The notes under the pieces: model-generated
The model's input: only the letters and a program-made list of their open reading frames with translations
Database searches by the model: none
Told to the model about the DNA's origin: nothing
In this document: positions 1 to 6,408 of the stretch, one piece after another
Position numbering within the stretch: the first letter of the stretch is position 1
Layout: each line of letters opens with the position of its first letter
Position numbers and translations under genes: made by a program
Assembly (NCBI GenBank): GCA_030746455.1
Contig: JASLMQ010000896.1
Coordinates: forward strand, 1 to 7,747
Origin: Candidatus Latescibacterota bacterium
GTDB taxonomy: Bacteria > Latescibacterota > UBA2968 > GCA-2709665
Length of the DNA: 7,747 bases
Direction: 5' to 3'

Positions 1-51
1 AAGCGCCTGGGTATCGAGGTCCCACCTCGGGCTCAGGCCTGGATCCTTCAC
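1..51 (-). CDS. possible 5' end of an unidentified gene running off the left edge
   Basis: A minus-strand frame opens with GTG at 51 and stays open to the window edge, giving MKDPGLSPRWDLDTQAL (17 codons). AAAGGA lies 4 nt upstream of the GTG and could serve as a Shine-Dalgarno. The stretch has good third-position GC and reads like an ordinary N-terminus; RWDLD faintly recalls the start of M3-family oligoendopeptidases, but that is too short to claim. It follows the downstream neighbour in the same direction as every other gene here. With only 17 codons visible, it could be a chance open frame. Confidence 0.25.
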   Translation of the reverse strand, partial: MKDPGLSPRWDLDTQAL

Positions 52-104
52 GCCATCCTTTGTGACCCAATGCCCGGGCCTTCCTGCACCCAGATATGCC
101 TTTC

Positions 105-131
105 TTTCGTGCTTTTCGTGTCTTTCGTGGT
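105..131. repeat. three 9-bp tandem units TTTCGTGNN
   Basis: Three consecutive 9-mers are visible: TTTCGTGCT, TTTCGTGTC and TTTCGTGGT. Seven of nine positions are constant. Repeats of this kind (CACGAAA-type on the other strand) are common in intergenic DNA of several environmental bacterial phyla, where they occur in many dispersed copies. Function is unknown. Only this copy is present in the window. Confidence 0.7.
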
Positions 132-221
132 GCCGGGTTTCGTCGAATCAAGGCTAGCACTCGCCTGGGTCCGCACCTGGTCCAGGAGTCCCCCACCAGA
201 GGCATGCCCCCGTAATGCTTG

Positions 222-247
222 CTCAGTGGTCTCTGTGGCTCTGTGGT
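222..247. repeat. short tandem repeat, CTCTGTGG-type
   Basis: CTCAGTGGT is followed by CTCTGTGG and CTCTGTGGT, three units of 8-9 bp that differ at one or two positions. On the opposite strand it reads as CCACAGAG units. It resembles, but is not identical to, the TTTCGTG repeat about 90 bp away; both share the period and a TGTGG/CGTGG core. Likely a dispersed intergenic repeat element of the genome. Confidence 0.6.
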
Positions 248-283
248 CCTGATGTCTTGGTTTCGGGCCCGAAGTCGGCCGCG

Positions 284-778
284 TCACTTCCACTCCGGCA
301 AGGCCACCCCGTGCCTGCGCAGCCCGCAGCAGATGATCCCGATGTGCTGTTGCGTGTGCCGGATCAGGTAGACCAGGCCCTGCAGGAAGCTGTCTCCAGT
401 GTGACGGTTGGTGTGCTTCGGCCCCAGGTCGCCCGCCATGTACCTGTCCATCTCGGGCTTTGCGAATTCATACCGGACCCGGTCGCGGACCGCCGATATC
501 AGCGTCAGCATCTCGTCCTTGGTGTGGCACGCCGAGAGATCGCGCGACCAGTTGACCTTCCCGTCCTCGTCCAGGTACCGCGGATCCCAGGAGAACGGCC
601 GCCCTTTGATCGTGAAATCCAGGTAGATTCGGATGCCGTCCAGTATGTGATAAAGCTCGGCCGCGAAGGGCGTTGCGTTCTTGGGTGCGTGGGTCCAAGA
701 TTGGTCAGGCGTGAGACCGATGGTCTCCTCGCACACGTCTAGCTGCTTCTCGATCTGACCCAGCAGCGTCTCTTTCAT
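284..778 (-). CDS. DinB-like metal-binding protein
   Basis: The 164-residue product has the length and pattern of the DinB/YfiT-like superfamily, four-helix-bundle proteins that bind a divalent metal through three histidines and in some members act as thiol-dependent transferases. Visible features are an N-terminal helix (MKETLLGQIEKQLDVCEETI), the first likely ligand His44 in ELYHILDGI, and a C-terminal pair His141/His145 in LIRHTQQHIGII, followed by LRRHG and a terminal PEW that is frequent in this group. The ATG at 778 has GGGAGG 10 nt upstream. It lies 59 nt downstream of the PHP-domain gene in the same direction and may be co-transcribed. The substrate cannot be predicted; the family name comes from a DNA-damage-inducible Bacillus gene, but that does not imply a DNA-repair role. 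Confidence 0.82.
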   Translation of the reverse strand: MKETLLGQIEKQLDVCEETIGLTPDQSWTHAPKNATPFAAELYHILDGIRIYLDFTIKGRPFSWDPRYLDEDGKVNWSRDLSACHTKDEMLTLISAVRDRVRYEFAKPEMDRYMAGDLGPKHTNRHTGDSFLQGLVYLIRHTQQHIGIICCGLRRHGVALPEWK

Positions 779-837
779 CTTGTTCCCGCCTCCCGACTAC
801 ACGTGCCCGGATTGATGGCTCGCCTCTCCCTCGCCAC

Positions 838-1620
838 TTATCTGGCGCGCTCTGGAAGCCACACCTGATCGCGCGTAAACCCCATCTCAGCCATGAAACG
901 GTTAACGTGCACGGCCCTTTCCAGGCTGTCGGGCGCGTGGGCGTCTGAACCCACCGAGACCTTGATCCCACGCTCGCGGACGCGTTCGACAAAGCCGCGG
1001 TAGGCCGGATCCTGGAAGTCCTGAATGGAGCGGCCGTTGATTTCCAGAGCCATGCCGTGGGTGGCCAGGGCGTCGATCAGCTCTTCGAGCATGGCCTGCG
1101 GGATCAGCTCGAAGCGCCACTCCGGAACGATTCCATTCGCCACCAAGCTCTTGCCGCTGTGCCACGGATGGCCGAGGACGTCGGCCCCGTTATCGGACGA
1201 GATCGCCCCAATCATACGGCGCTGGTACCTCTCCAGGTGATGGCGCAGGGATTCGAATTCGGCGATGCCGTGCACGGAGGCGATCACGTAGTCCAGGCCC
1301 GCCCGCTCGCGCAGACCCTCGGGCAGCGAGAGCCGGCCGCGCTCGTCGACGATGTCGGCCTCCGGCCCCAGGAACACGGGGATCGGCAACGACGCGCTGG
1401 CCAGGTCGCGGGCCAGCTCGAGGAAGCACGAGATCGGATGGTTCGGACTGGCGGTGACGTGTTCGCCGATTCCCATCATGTCGAGTCCGAGGCGGGCGCC
1501 CTCTTCGACCATGGGTTCGATCCGCGCCGATTCCGTCGGATCGCCGCGCCGGTAGAAGGCCGCATGCACGTGCCAGTCCGTCTGGGGAAAGGAAGGGTGG
1601 GTGGCGCTAGGTGAGGTCAA
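838..1620 (-). CDS. PHP-domain metal-dependent phosphoesterase (histidinol-phosphatase-like)
   Basis: The 260-residue product carries the full set of PHP (polymerase and histidinol phosphatase) motifs that hold a two- or three-metal centre: DWHVH (residues 15-19), GEH (52-54), PEAD with Glu87, ASVHG with His117, GHPWH (150-154) and GSDAH (224-228, Asp226 and His228). Length fits stand-alone HisJ/HisK-type phosphatases, which hydrolyse phosphate monoesters such as histidinol phosphate. No his genes are nearby, so the substrate is open. The start is TTG at 1620, chosen because AAGGGAG lies 7 nt upstream and there is no better in-frame ATG or GTG before the first metal motif. The upstream 136 nt to the GNAT gene contain no clear terminator or promoter. 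The Shine-Dalgarno and start fall in a small inverted repeat (separate entry). Confidence 0.88.
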   Translation of the reverse strand: MTSPSATHPSFPQTDWHVHAAFYRRGDPTESARIEPMVEEGARLGLDMMGIGEHVTASPNHPISCFLELARDLASASLPIPVFLGPEADIVDERGRLSLPEGLRERAGLDYVIASVHGIAEFESLRHHLERYQRRMIGAISSDNGADVLGHPWHSGKSLVANGIVPEWRFELIPQAMLEELIDALATHGMALEINGRSIQDFQDPAYRGFVERVRERGIKVSVGSDAHAPDSLERAVHVNRFMAEMGFTRDQVWLPERAR

Positions 1621-1634
1621 GGGTGAACTCCCTT
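1619..1634 (-). promoter_or_regulatory. inverted repeat over the Shine-Dalgarno and TTG start of the PHP gene
   Basis: On the minus strand AAGGG (1634-1630), a 6-nt loop AGTTCA and CCCTT (1623-1619) form a perfect 5-bp inverted repeat. The left arm is the Shine-Dalgarno and the right arm runs into the TTG start codon, so pairing in the mRNA would hide both. The stem is short, and this may simply reflect the composition of the site. Confidence 0.3.
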
Positions 1635-1756
1635 TCTTCTGGGACGCTGGTCATGCGGGACGGCTCCCAAGCCAACCGACGTCTTCTTGGCATTCAGGGA
1701 ATCAGCCGCGACTGCACTGTTGGCGAAGCGGCCTTCCGGAAGCTACAGCAGCCCTG

Positions 1757-2752
1757 CTACGTATTCCTCTCCAGCCGCACGCTCGCCACCTGTCCTCCGG
1801 GTACATCGAGCGGCTCGTCTTCGCCGGTCCTGCGGAAGCCCAGCTCCCCGAACCGGGTTATCTTGTCCTGGTCCTGGGCCGAGATCCGCGCCCAACACTG
1901 CGCGGCGCCCTGGTCGTCCGCCCAGGCTATGGCTGCCTCTATGAGTGCATCCAGGCCTTCCGGACTGGTCGGATGGGCAAACCCGTCGACCTGGCATCCG
2001 TCCGTTTCGTCCAGACGAGATGTCGAGAGACCGACCAAGCGTCCCTTCTCGGTCCGACCCGCAAAGCAAGCCCCTCTGCCGTCGTCCTTCATCGCTACGT
2101 ATCGCGGATACAGTCCCATACACGAGTTCTGAACGAAGAAGCGCGTGGAGACGATGCCCACATTGGCGTCCATGATCTGCCAATGGTGGGGAGACACCAC
2201 AAGCGGAATCATTGGGATTCGGTCGCTGGGCGAACCCTCGGAGACCGCAACCGGAGACACGTCCCGCCCGAAACGGTCGATCAGAAACGTGTCCGGCGAA
2301 CGCCCATCTGCGATGTACCCCATCACGTTGGCCCCCGTGACCTTGCACCATCCCAGCCTCGCGTAGACACGCTCGGCGGCGGGGTTCACGGTCCCGAGAA
2401 AGAGGGCCTGGCCCCCCTTGTCCCTGAAATCGTCCCGCGCGCGTTCGCACAGCGCCGTGGCGATCCCTATGCCCCGCAACTCGCGGGCCGTGCCGACCTC
2501 CCCCAGGCCTCCCAGCTCGATTTCCGATCTGCAGATCGTCAGATGGCAGGTACCGACCAGCTTCGCGCCATTTCGTATCAGATAGATGATATCGTCGTTC
2601 TCGTCCTGTTCGCTCCCGGCAAGGACGTCTCGAAGGTGCCCGAAAGAGATCTCGAACAGGTCATCCCAGAAGGCGATCAGCTCCTCCGTCAGATCCGGCG
2701 CCAGCGGGATCTCGAGTGCCTGGATTCGCTCTGTTATGTCGTTCTTGTCCAT
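1757..2752 (-). CDS. GNAT-family N-acetyltransferase, probably two tandem GNAT folds
   Basis: The 331-residue protein contains a recognisable N-terminal GNAT domain (about residues 1-165): beta strands KLVGTCHLTI (64-73) and the acetyl-CoA-binding motif A around LGEVGTARELRGIGIATALC (83-102; the RxxGxA-type loop is R93-G-I-G-I-A), then FLGTVNPAAERVYARLGW (118-135), the usual end-of-fold asparagine and aromatic pattern. GNAT enzymes move an acetyl group from acetyl-CoA to an amine. Residues about 185-331 look like a second, degenerate GNAT half, ending ITRFGELGFRRTGEDEPLDV, without a clear acetyl-CoA loop. The ATG at 2752 lies 15 nt after the methyltransferase stop; its Shine-Dalgarno is weak, so translation may rely on coupling. 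The acceptor substrate is unknown. Confidence 0.82.
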   Translation of the reverse strand: MDKNDITERIQALEIPLAPDLTEELIAFWDDLFEISFGHLRDVLAGSEQDENDDIIYLIRNGAKLVGTCHLTICRSEIELGGLGEVGTARELRGIGIATALCERARDDFRDKGGQALFLGTVNPAAERVYARLGWCKVTGANVMGYIADGRSPDTFLIDRFGRDVSPVAVSEGSPSDRIPMIPLVVSPHHWQIMDANVGIVSTRFFVQNSCMGLYPRYVAMKDDGRGACFAGRTEKGRLVGLSTSRLDETDGCQVDGFAHPTSPEGLDALIEAAIAWADDQGAAQCWARISAQDQDKITRFGELGFRRTGEDEPLDVPGGQVASVRLERNT

Positions 2753-2767
2753 CGCGCGCTCGGATCG

Positions 2768-3529
2768 CTATCGACCCGGTCTGGCTTGGGACACGGGATC
2801 CAGTGCCTTCGTGCCATGGTGGATGGCGGCGATCCCGAACCAAAGCCTCTTGTATGTCACATTCTCAAATCCTGCCCGGGACATGATGTCGCTCAGCTCT
2901 CCCGGCGGGTAGAAGCGAGGGATGGTGTGCGCCAGATAGCGATAGGCCGAGTAGGAGCCCGATATCAGACCGCCCACGCGCTTCACCACCAGCCTGATGT
3001 AGAGGTGGTAGAGCCGCCTCAGCGGCCCGAAGGAGGGCTGGCTGGTCTCCAGATTGACAAAACGCCCGCCTGGCTTGAGGACCCGATGGAATTCGGCGAA
3101 GGTCTGCACCAGGACCTCTCTGCTAAGATTGATGTTCCGCGTGGCGAAGGAGATGGTGATGAGGTCGAGCGTCTCGTTTGGGAAGACCAGAGCCCTCACG
3201 TCAGAAACGATGAAGTGTATGTGTCGCGCCTCCGGCTTCTTCAGGGCTTCCGCCATCATTGGAAGTGAGAAGTCTACTGCACATACCGCGGTTCGGGAGG
3301 AGGCCAGGCGGCCGAGATAGGATGCCGTCTCCCCTGTACCCGTACACAAATCCGCCCAGCGCTCGCCGCCCGACGTGGCCCCGATTCTGGCTGCCTTCCG
3401 GCGCCAGAGGGCATCGTTCCCGAAGGTGAGCACGTGGTTCACCAGTTCATAGGTCGCCGAGACGGATCGCGAGAATGCCCTCTGAACGGATCTGGCCAGC
3501 TTGGGCGACGGTTGGTGGGCCTCCTTCAC
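2768..3529 (-). CDS. UbiE/COQ5-like SAM-dependent methyltransferase
   Basis: The 253-residue product shows class I methyltransferase motifs in the UbiE (demethylmenaquinone/ubiquinone C-methyltransferase) form: ADLCTGTGE (59-67, SAM-binding motif I), AVDFS (84-88, acidic residue for the SAM ribose), ISFATRNI (126-133, matching the UbiE ISFGLRN pattern), LKPGGRF (151-157), SAYRYLAHTIPRFYPPGEL (194-212) and the C-terminal YKRLWFGIAAIHHGTK (226-241), which mirrors the NLTxGIxALHxGxK ending of UbiE. The length is typical. In the standard role it C-methylates the quinone ring precursor at the membrane. The start is GTG at 3529 with GGAAGG 5 nt upstream, inside the last codons and stop of the lyase-like gene (12-nt gap), so the two are co-transcribed and probably translationally coupled. 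No other quinone genes are nearby, so it could be a specialised paralogue. Family call firm, substrate less so. Confidence 0.85.
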   Translation of the reverse strand: MKEAHQPSPKLARSVQRAFSRSVSATYELVNHVLTFGNDALWRRKAARIGATSGGERWADLCTGTGETASYLGRLASSRTAVCAVDFSLPMMAEALKKPEARHIHFIVSDVRALVFPNETLDLITISFATRNINLSREVLVQTFAEFHRVLKPGGRFVNLETSQPSFGPLRRLYHLYIRLVVKRVGGLISGSYSAYRYLAHTIPRFYPPGELSDIMSRAGFENVTYKRLWFGIAAIHHGTKALDPVSQARPGR

Positions 3530-3541
3530 AGGATCCTTCCG

Positions 3542-4777
3542 CTATAGGGTTTCCAACCCACGTATCATGTATGCCTGCAGCGTGCCCGATTCATCGGAGT
3601 TGAAGAACGCCCGGGTGCCATCCGGAGACAGGAAGGGATGGATATGCGCCTCCTTCTGCCAGGAGGACCGGGGATTGGCGAGGCAGGTCCAGGAAGAGGC
3701 CGGATCCTCTCCCGGTTGGCCAAGCCCACCCAGGAACACGCGGCCTCCTTGATCATCCGGGACCGTATCCGTAACCAGGAGGGTGCCGGCAGCATCGGTG
3801 GCGAAGTGAGAGAAGCACGGGCCCGCGAAGCTGGCACTGATGTGATTCCGAATTCCCTGCGGAGATGCGGATCCCGCGTGATCGGCGCGTGGAACGGCGC
3901 GGCTCTCGATCAACTGCTTCTCGGCGGGCTGTTTGGTCCCCGTGCTGGTAATCGCCCATTCCGTCTTGCCTCGCCAGCATTGGTGGCCCTGGCAAGACTC
4001 GTTTCCGTCGCGCCCCCAGGGCATGTTCCGGAAATCGGTCCCATCATCCCTGATCACGTGGATGTCGGCGCCCGGCGGTGAGGTGAGCTTGCGGACTTCT
4101 CCGTTCGGCCCTGCCAGGTTGCCGTGGTTCTCCTGTACAAGAATGTCACATATATGCTCGGGATCTGTCGAGCGGCAGTACTGTGGGTGGATGTTGCACC
4201 AGCTCTCCCCGGTCAGGATCACCTCCACCGAAGGACTGTCGAGGTCGAAGACCATGAGTCCCCAGAGCAACCCCTCCTCCTGTCCGTTTCCGAGGAAACA
4301 CGACAGCGCAATCATCCCTCCATCCGATCGGATCGTGGACAGGGGATAGATGCGACTCGGCTGCCGGTCGATTCCGGGTATCGGGGCGTCCAGGACGAGG
4401 AGTGTCTGCCGGTCCATCCCGTCGATCCCCACCCGCTTCAGAGTGAGCCTTCCGCCGTTCGTCTCGGTCTCATTCACGAAGTAGTAGACGTATTGTCCAT
4501 CGGGCGAAACCGATGGGGCTGTTGCACCGGTCTCATCGGTAATCGGATGCGGCACGCAGTCGGTCACCAGGTCGCAGACCAGGTACCGATGATGGGGGTC
4601 GTCCTTGTCCGATCCGTGGGCGGTCGAGGACTCGTGCAGCAGGAAACGGGCGGAATCCGGCGTGAAGACCTGTGCCTCCATGTAGAGGTGGGAGCTCGGC
4701 AGGTCACCCGTCGTCAGTTGCACCACCTCGAGGTCTACAGGGCTGCCCTCAGCCCGCAGGTCGTTCCTCAGCTTCAT
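3542..4777 (-). CDS. oligogalacturonate-lyase-like (PL22-like) beta-propeller protein
   Basis: The 411-residue product is a repeat-built beta-propeller of the TolB/oligogalacturonate lyase type. Propeller blades are marked by APSVSPDGQYVYYF (87-100), CNIHPQYCRSTDPEHICDI (194-212), GHQCWRGKTEWA (264-275), CFSHFATDAAGTLLVTDT (321-338) and AHIHPFLSPDGTRAFFNSD (377-395). The HPQ-x-STDP and HxHPxxSPDG motifs and the overall length fit oligogalacturonate lyase, a Mn-dependent enzyme that cleaves pectin-derived disaccharides; His324, His378 and His380 are candidate metal ligands, though I cannot align them residue by residue. No signal peptide follows the chosen start, which suggests a cytoplasmic protein. 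The start is ATG 4777, not an in-frame ATG at 4951, because AAAGGAG sits 9 nt upstream and the longer form would overlap the toxin gene with a low-complexity Arg/Pro/Ala-rich leader. Many uncultured phyla carry PL22-like paralogues whose true substrate is unknown. Confidence 0.75.
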   Translation of the reverse strand: MKLRNDLRAEGSPVDLEVVQLTTGDLPSSHLYMEAQVFTPDSARFLLHESSTAHGSDKDDPHHRYLVCDLVTDCVPHPITDETGATAPSVSPDGQYVYYFVNETETNGGRLTLKRVGIDGMDRQTLLVLDAPIPGIDRQPSRIYPLSTIRSDGGMIALSCFLGNGQEEGLLWGLMVFDLDSPSVEVILTGESWCNIHPQYCRSTDPEHICDILVQENHGNLAGPNGEVRKLTSPPGADIHVIRDDGTDFRNMPWGRDGNESCQGHQCWRGKTEWAITSTGTKQPAEKQLIESRAVPRADHAGSASPQGIRNHISASFAGPCFSHFATDAAGTLLVTDTVPDDQGGRVFLGGLGQPGEDPASSWTCLANPRSSWQKEAHIHPFLSPDGTRAFFNSDESGTLQAYMIRGLETL

Positions 4778-4781
4778 GTCG

Positions 4782-4803
4782 GGTTGCTCCTTTCCCGGCA
4801 ACC
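4782..4803 (-). promoter_or_regulatory. hairpin presenting the Shine-Dalgarno of the lyase-like gene in its loop
   Basis: On the minus strand GGTTGC (4803-4798) and GCAACC (4787-4782) are perfect 6-bp complements around the 10-nt loop CGGGAAAGGA. Most of the AAAGGAG ribosome-binding site lies in the loop and its last G in the stem; the ATG follows 4 nt after the stem. The structure lies in the 44-nt gap between the toxin stop and the lyase-like start. It lacks a T run, so it is not a terminator. Confidence 0.4.
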
Positions 4804-4821
4804 AGAGTCTGATGGGCCGCC

Positions 4822-5766
4822 TCAGGTGTCGTCCGCCAAGCGCTGAGGCCTTTTCGGCTGCCACGGGCCGCCCGCGGGCCAGTGCAGGTCGAACGCACGC
4901 CCTTCCAGAATGCTCCGGCGTACGGGGCCAAGGAAGCGTGCGATCTGCCACCCGATCTCCTCGAAGGCAGCAGACGGAGACACGATGACGCCGCCTGCTG
5001 ACAGATATCCCTTCCAGCGCGCCTCGATCTCCGGCTTCTCATAGAACTCAGTACTGAGCACGCCCGGTACCTCGCCTGTCCAGGTCGTCCCACGGCGCTC
5101 GAAGCACCGCGTGATCGCCTCTTGAAGGGAGGTCCCATCGAATGCAAACACGGATGCCAGAGCCCAGATGTCGTGAAAGTCCTTCATCCGACTGTTCCGC
5201 GTGTCCAACACGACCATGGCCTCGAACTTCTCCGCGATAGTCGCCTCACGCGGATAGGCGCGCAGCCGTGGTGTCGGCATGCCCTCCAGCAGGACGGGGA
5301 GCTCCACCTCTTCTGGGGTCGGGCCGACTGCATCCCCAATGCCAACGTCCACTTGGAGATGTATGCGTGCTCTACCGAGGTAGGCGGCGAACCGAGCACG
5401 CTTGCCAGCGTACTCATCTTCTGCTCTGATGGGGCCTACCCTCATCTGGGAGGAGTCGAAGCGTAGCCCGTCCTCCGCACAGGGTACGGCACATATCTCG
5501 GCGATGAGCTGGCGGACGGATTCATCATCCGCGACGCCGGTCGCGAGCAGGTCGACGTCCCGGGTCGCTCGATACGGGTCGGGAAGCCACACCGACAACA
5601 GACATGCTCCTTTGAGGAGACACCGGCTCCGGGCTCCCGATACCCCCAGGCGGTACAGCAGCCGCTCTGAAGCGAACCGTACGAGGGTGCGCTCAAATTC
5701 CTCACCTTCTGCCCTCGCCCTGGCCAGGAGGCGGTCTCTGACGGAAGCTGCCACATTCGGACTCAT
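4822..5766 (-). CDS. abiEii: AbiEii-like nucleotidyltransferase toxin (type IV toxin-antitoxin)
   Basis: The 314-residue product matches the AbiEii/DUF1814 nucleotidyltransferase family, toxins of type IV abortive-infection pairs that inhibit growth by transferring nucleotides (characterised members act on tRNA). Motifs in order: LLKGACLL (50-57; the usual KGG is here KGA), RATRDVDLL (66-74, the paired catalytic Asp70/Asp72), HLQVDVGIGD (136-145, third carboxylate Asp140), YPREATIAEKFEAMV (171-185) and NSRMKDFHDIWALA (191-204, with Lys195, Asp196 and Asp199), then ITRCFERRGTTW typical of the family's C-terminal half. The ATG at 5766 overlaps the antitoxin stop as ATGA, so translation is coupled and the toxin should be made only after antitoxin. 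All catalytic acids are present, so it is probably active. No terminator is seen before the lyase-like gene. Confidence 0.9.
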   Translation of the reverse strand: MSPNVAASVRDRLLARARAEGEEFERTLVRFASERLLYRLGVSGARSRCLLKGACLLSVWLPDPYRATRDVDLLATGVADDESVRQLIAEICAVPCAEDGLRFDSSQMRVGPIRAEDEYAGKRARFAAYLGRARIHLQVDVGIGDAVGPTPEEVELPVLLEGMPTPRLRAYPREATIAEKFEAMVVLDTRNSRMKDFHDIWALASVFAFDGTSLQEAITRCFERRGTTWTGEVPGVLSTEFYEKPEIEARWKGYLSAGGVIVSPSAAFEEIGWQIARFLGPVRRSILEGRAFDLHWPAGGPWQPKRPQRLADDT

Positions 5767-6401
5767 ATCGCCCCTACGTCGAGGGCGGCGCGCAGTCGGC
5801 GCGAGGGCAAGACCTCGAGCACGCGCGCGAGCTCGGCTACGGTCACCTTGCGCTGGCGGAGGGCGTCGTACAGGGCCTCAAGCGGCACTTCTGGACCCAG
5901 CAGGCGCTCGAATCGAAAGCAATCGGCCACGGTACGCGCGGGAGTTGTGACTTGTGCCGGAACGCCTTCAAAGAGGGCCGACTCAACGCCGAAGGTCCAG
6001 GCCGGACCACTGAAGCGAACGACGCGGAGCCTGATCCCCGCCTGGCAAGGCTGCCGGGCCTTGTGCGGGATGGCGAGCCAGACTTCCACCGGCGCCTGAG
6101 TACCAATGCCGTGCACCCGCAGGGCCGAGATGAGGCACACAACGCTGTTAGGCACTCGCGCACAGGCCATGGCTAGCGAGTAGTCCTCGGTCGGCTCGGC
6201 ATCGGCCAGGCGGTATAGCCCCCGTGCAACGTGCTCAACCTGCCCGCGGCGAACCAGCGTCCGCAGCTGATCGCGAGTGAAGCCGGCCTCCGCGACCTGG
6301 GAGGGGCGGAAGAACGCACCGAGTCCGGCTCGCCGGAGTCGGAGCGATGGACTTCGCGTATCGGGGTTGCGCCCCGAAATGTCGGCATCATCCGTGTTCA
6401 T
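5763..6401 (-). CDS. abiEi: AbiEi-like antitoxin and transcriptional repressor
   Basis: This is the first gene of the pair. From ATG 6401 the product has 212 residues: a short polar N-terminus, an AbiEi-type winged helix-turn-helix (about 28-66: FFRPSQVAEAGFTRDQL then VRRGQVEHVARGLYRL) and a C-terminal antitoxin domain including VCLISALRVHGIG (88-100), VEVWLAIP (105-112) and the hallmark TPARTVADCFRFERL (153-167). Known AbiEi proteins repress their own promoter by binding inverted repeats and counteract the toxin without a stable protein complex. An in-frame ATG at 6452 exists, but it lies inside the upstream operator and upstream of the -35 box, so the 17 added residues would be translated promoter DNA. 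The start at 6401 falls at the predicted transcription start and has no Shine-Dalgarno at a proper distance, so the message is probably leaderless. Confidence 0.87.
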   Translation of the reverse strand: MNTDDADISGRNPDTRSPSLRLRRAGLGAFFRPSQVAEAGFTRDQLRTLVRRGQVEHVARGLYRLADAEPTEDYSLAMACARVPNSVVCLISALRVHGIGTQAPVEVWLAIPHKARQPCQAGIRLRVVRFSGPAWTFGVESALFEGVPAQVTTPARTVADCFRFERLLGPEVPLEALYDALRQRKVTVAELARVLEVLPSRRLRAALDVGAI

Positions 6402-6408
6402 GCCAACA
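6380..6408. promoter_or_regulatory. operator 2 of the abiE pair (imperfect inverted repeat)
   Basis: TGTCGGCAT (6380-6388) and ATGCCAACA (6400-6408) are inverted repeats with one mismatch, separated by 11 bp. Arm sequence and spacing copy those of operator 1. The site touches the last base of the -10 box and covers the predicted transcription start and the antitoxin start codon, so a bound repressor would block the polymerase. AbiEi is the obvious candidate to bind it. Confidence 0.65.

Larger units (their letters stand above)
52..283. other. intergenic region carrying two short tandem repeats
   Basis: No convincing gene is present between the DinB-like gene and the left edge. Short open frames exist on both strands, but their translations reflect the repeats (for example FVLFVSFVV on the plus strand) and lack any domain signal. 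The region holds two period-8/9 repeats, described separately. TTCGGGCCCGAA at 262-273 is a perfect palindrome just past the DinB stop codon, but it has almost no loop and no T run, so it is not called as a terminator. Confidence 0.6.

Noticed and set aside
262..273. Palindrome TTCGGGCCCGAA as terminator of the DinB-like gene
   Set aside because: No room for a loop beyond 4 nt, only 4 bp of stem, and no T run follows.
1601..3268. Long plus-strand open frame of 555 codons
   Set aside because: It lies antisense to the GNAT, UbiE and PHP genes, whose motifs are unambiguous; its translation has no domain-like pattern and is rich in Arg, Pro and Gln, as expected of a high-GC shadow frame.
4124..4846. 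Plus-strand open frame of 240 codons opposite the lyase-like gene
   Set aside because: Antisense shadow of a gene with clear propeller motifs and a good Shine-Dalgarno.
4778..4951. N-terminal extension of the lyase-like protein to an ATG at 4951
   Set aside because: It would overlap the end of the toxin gene, adds a low-complexity Arg/Ala/Pro segment and has no better ribosome-binding site than the AAAGGAG before 4777.
5272..5280. GTCGGCAT half-site inside the toxin gene
   Set aside because: It lacks a partner arm at the 11-bp spacing, so it is probably a chance match.
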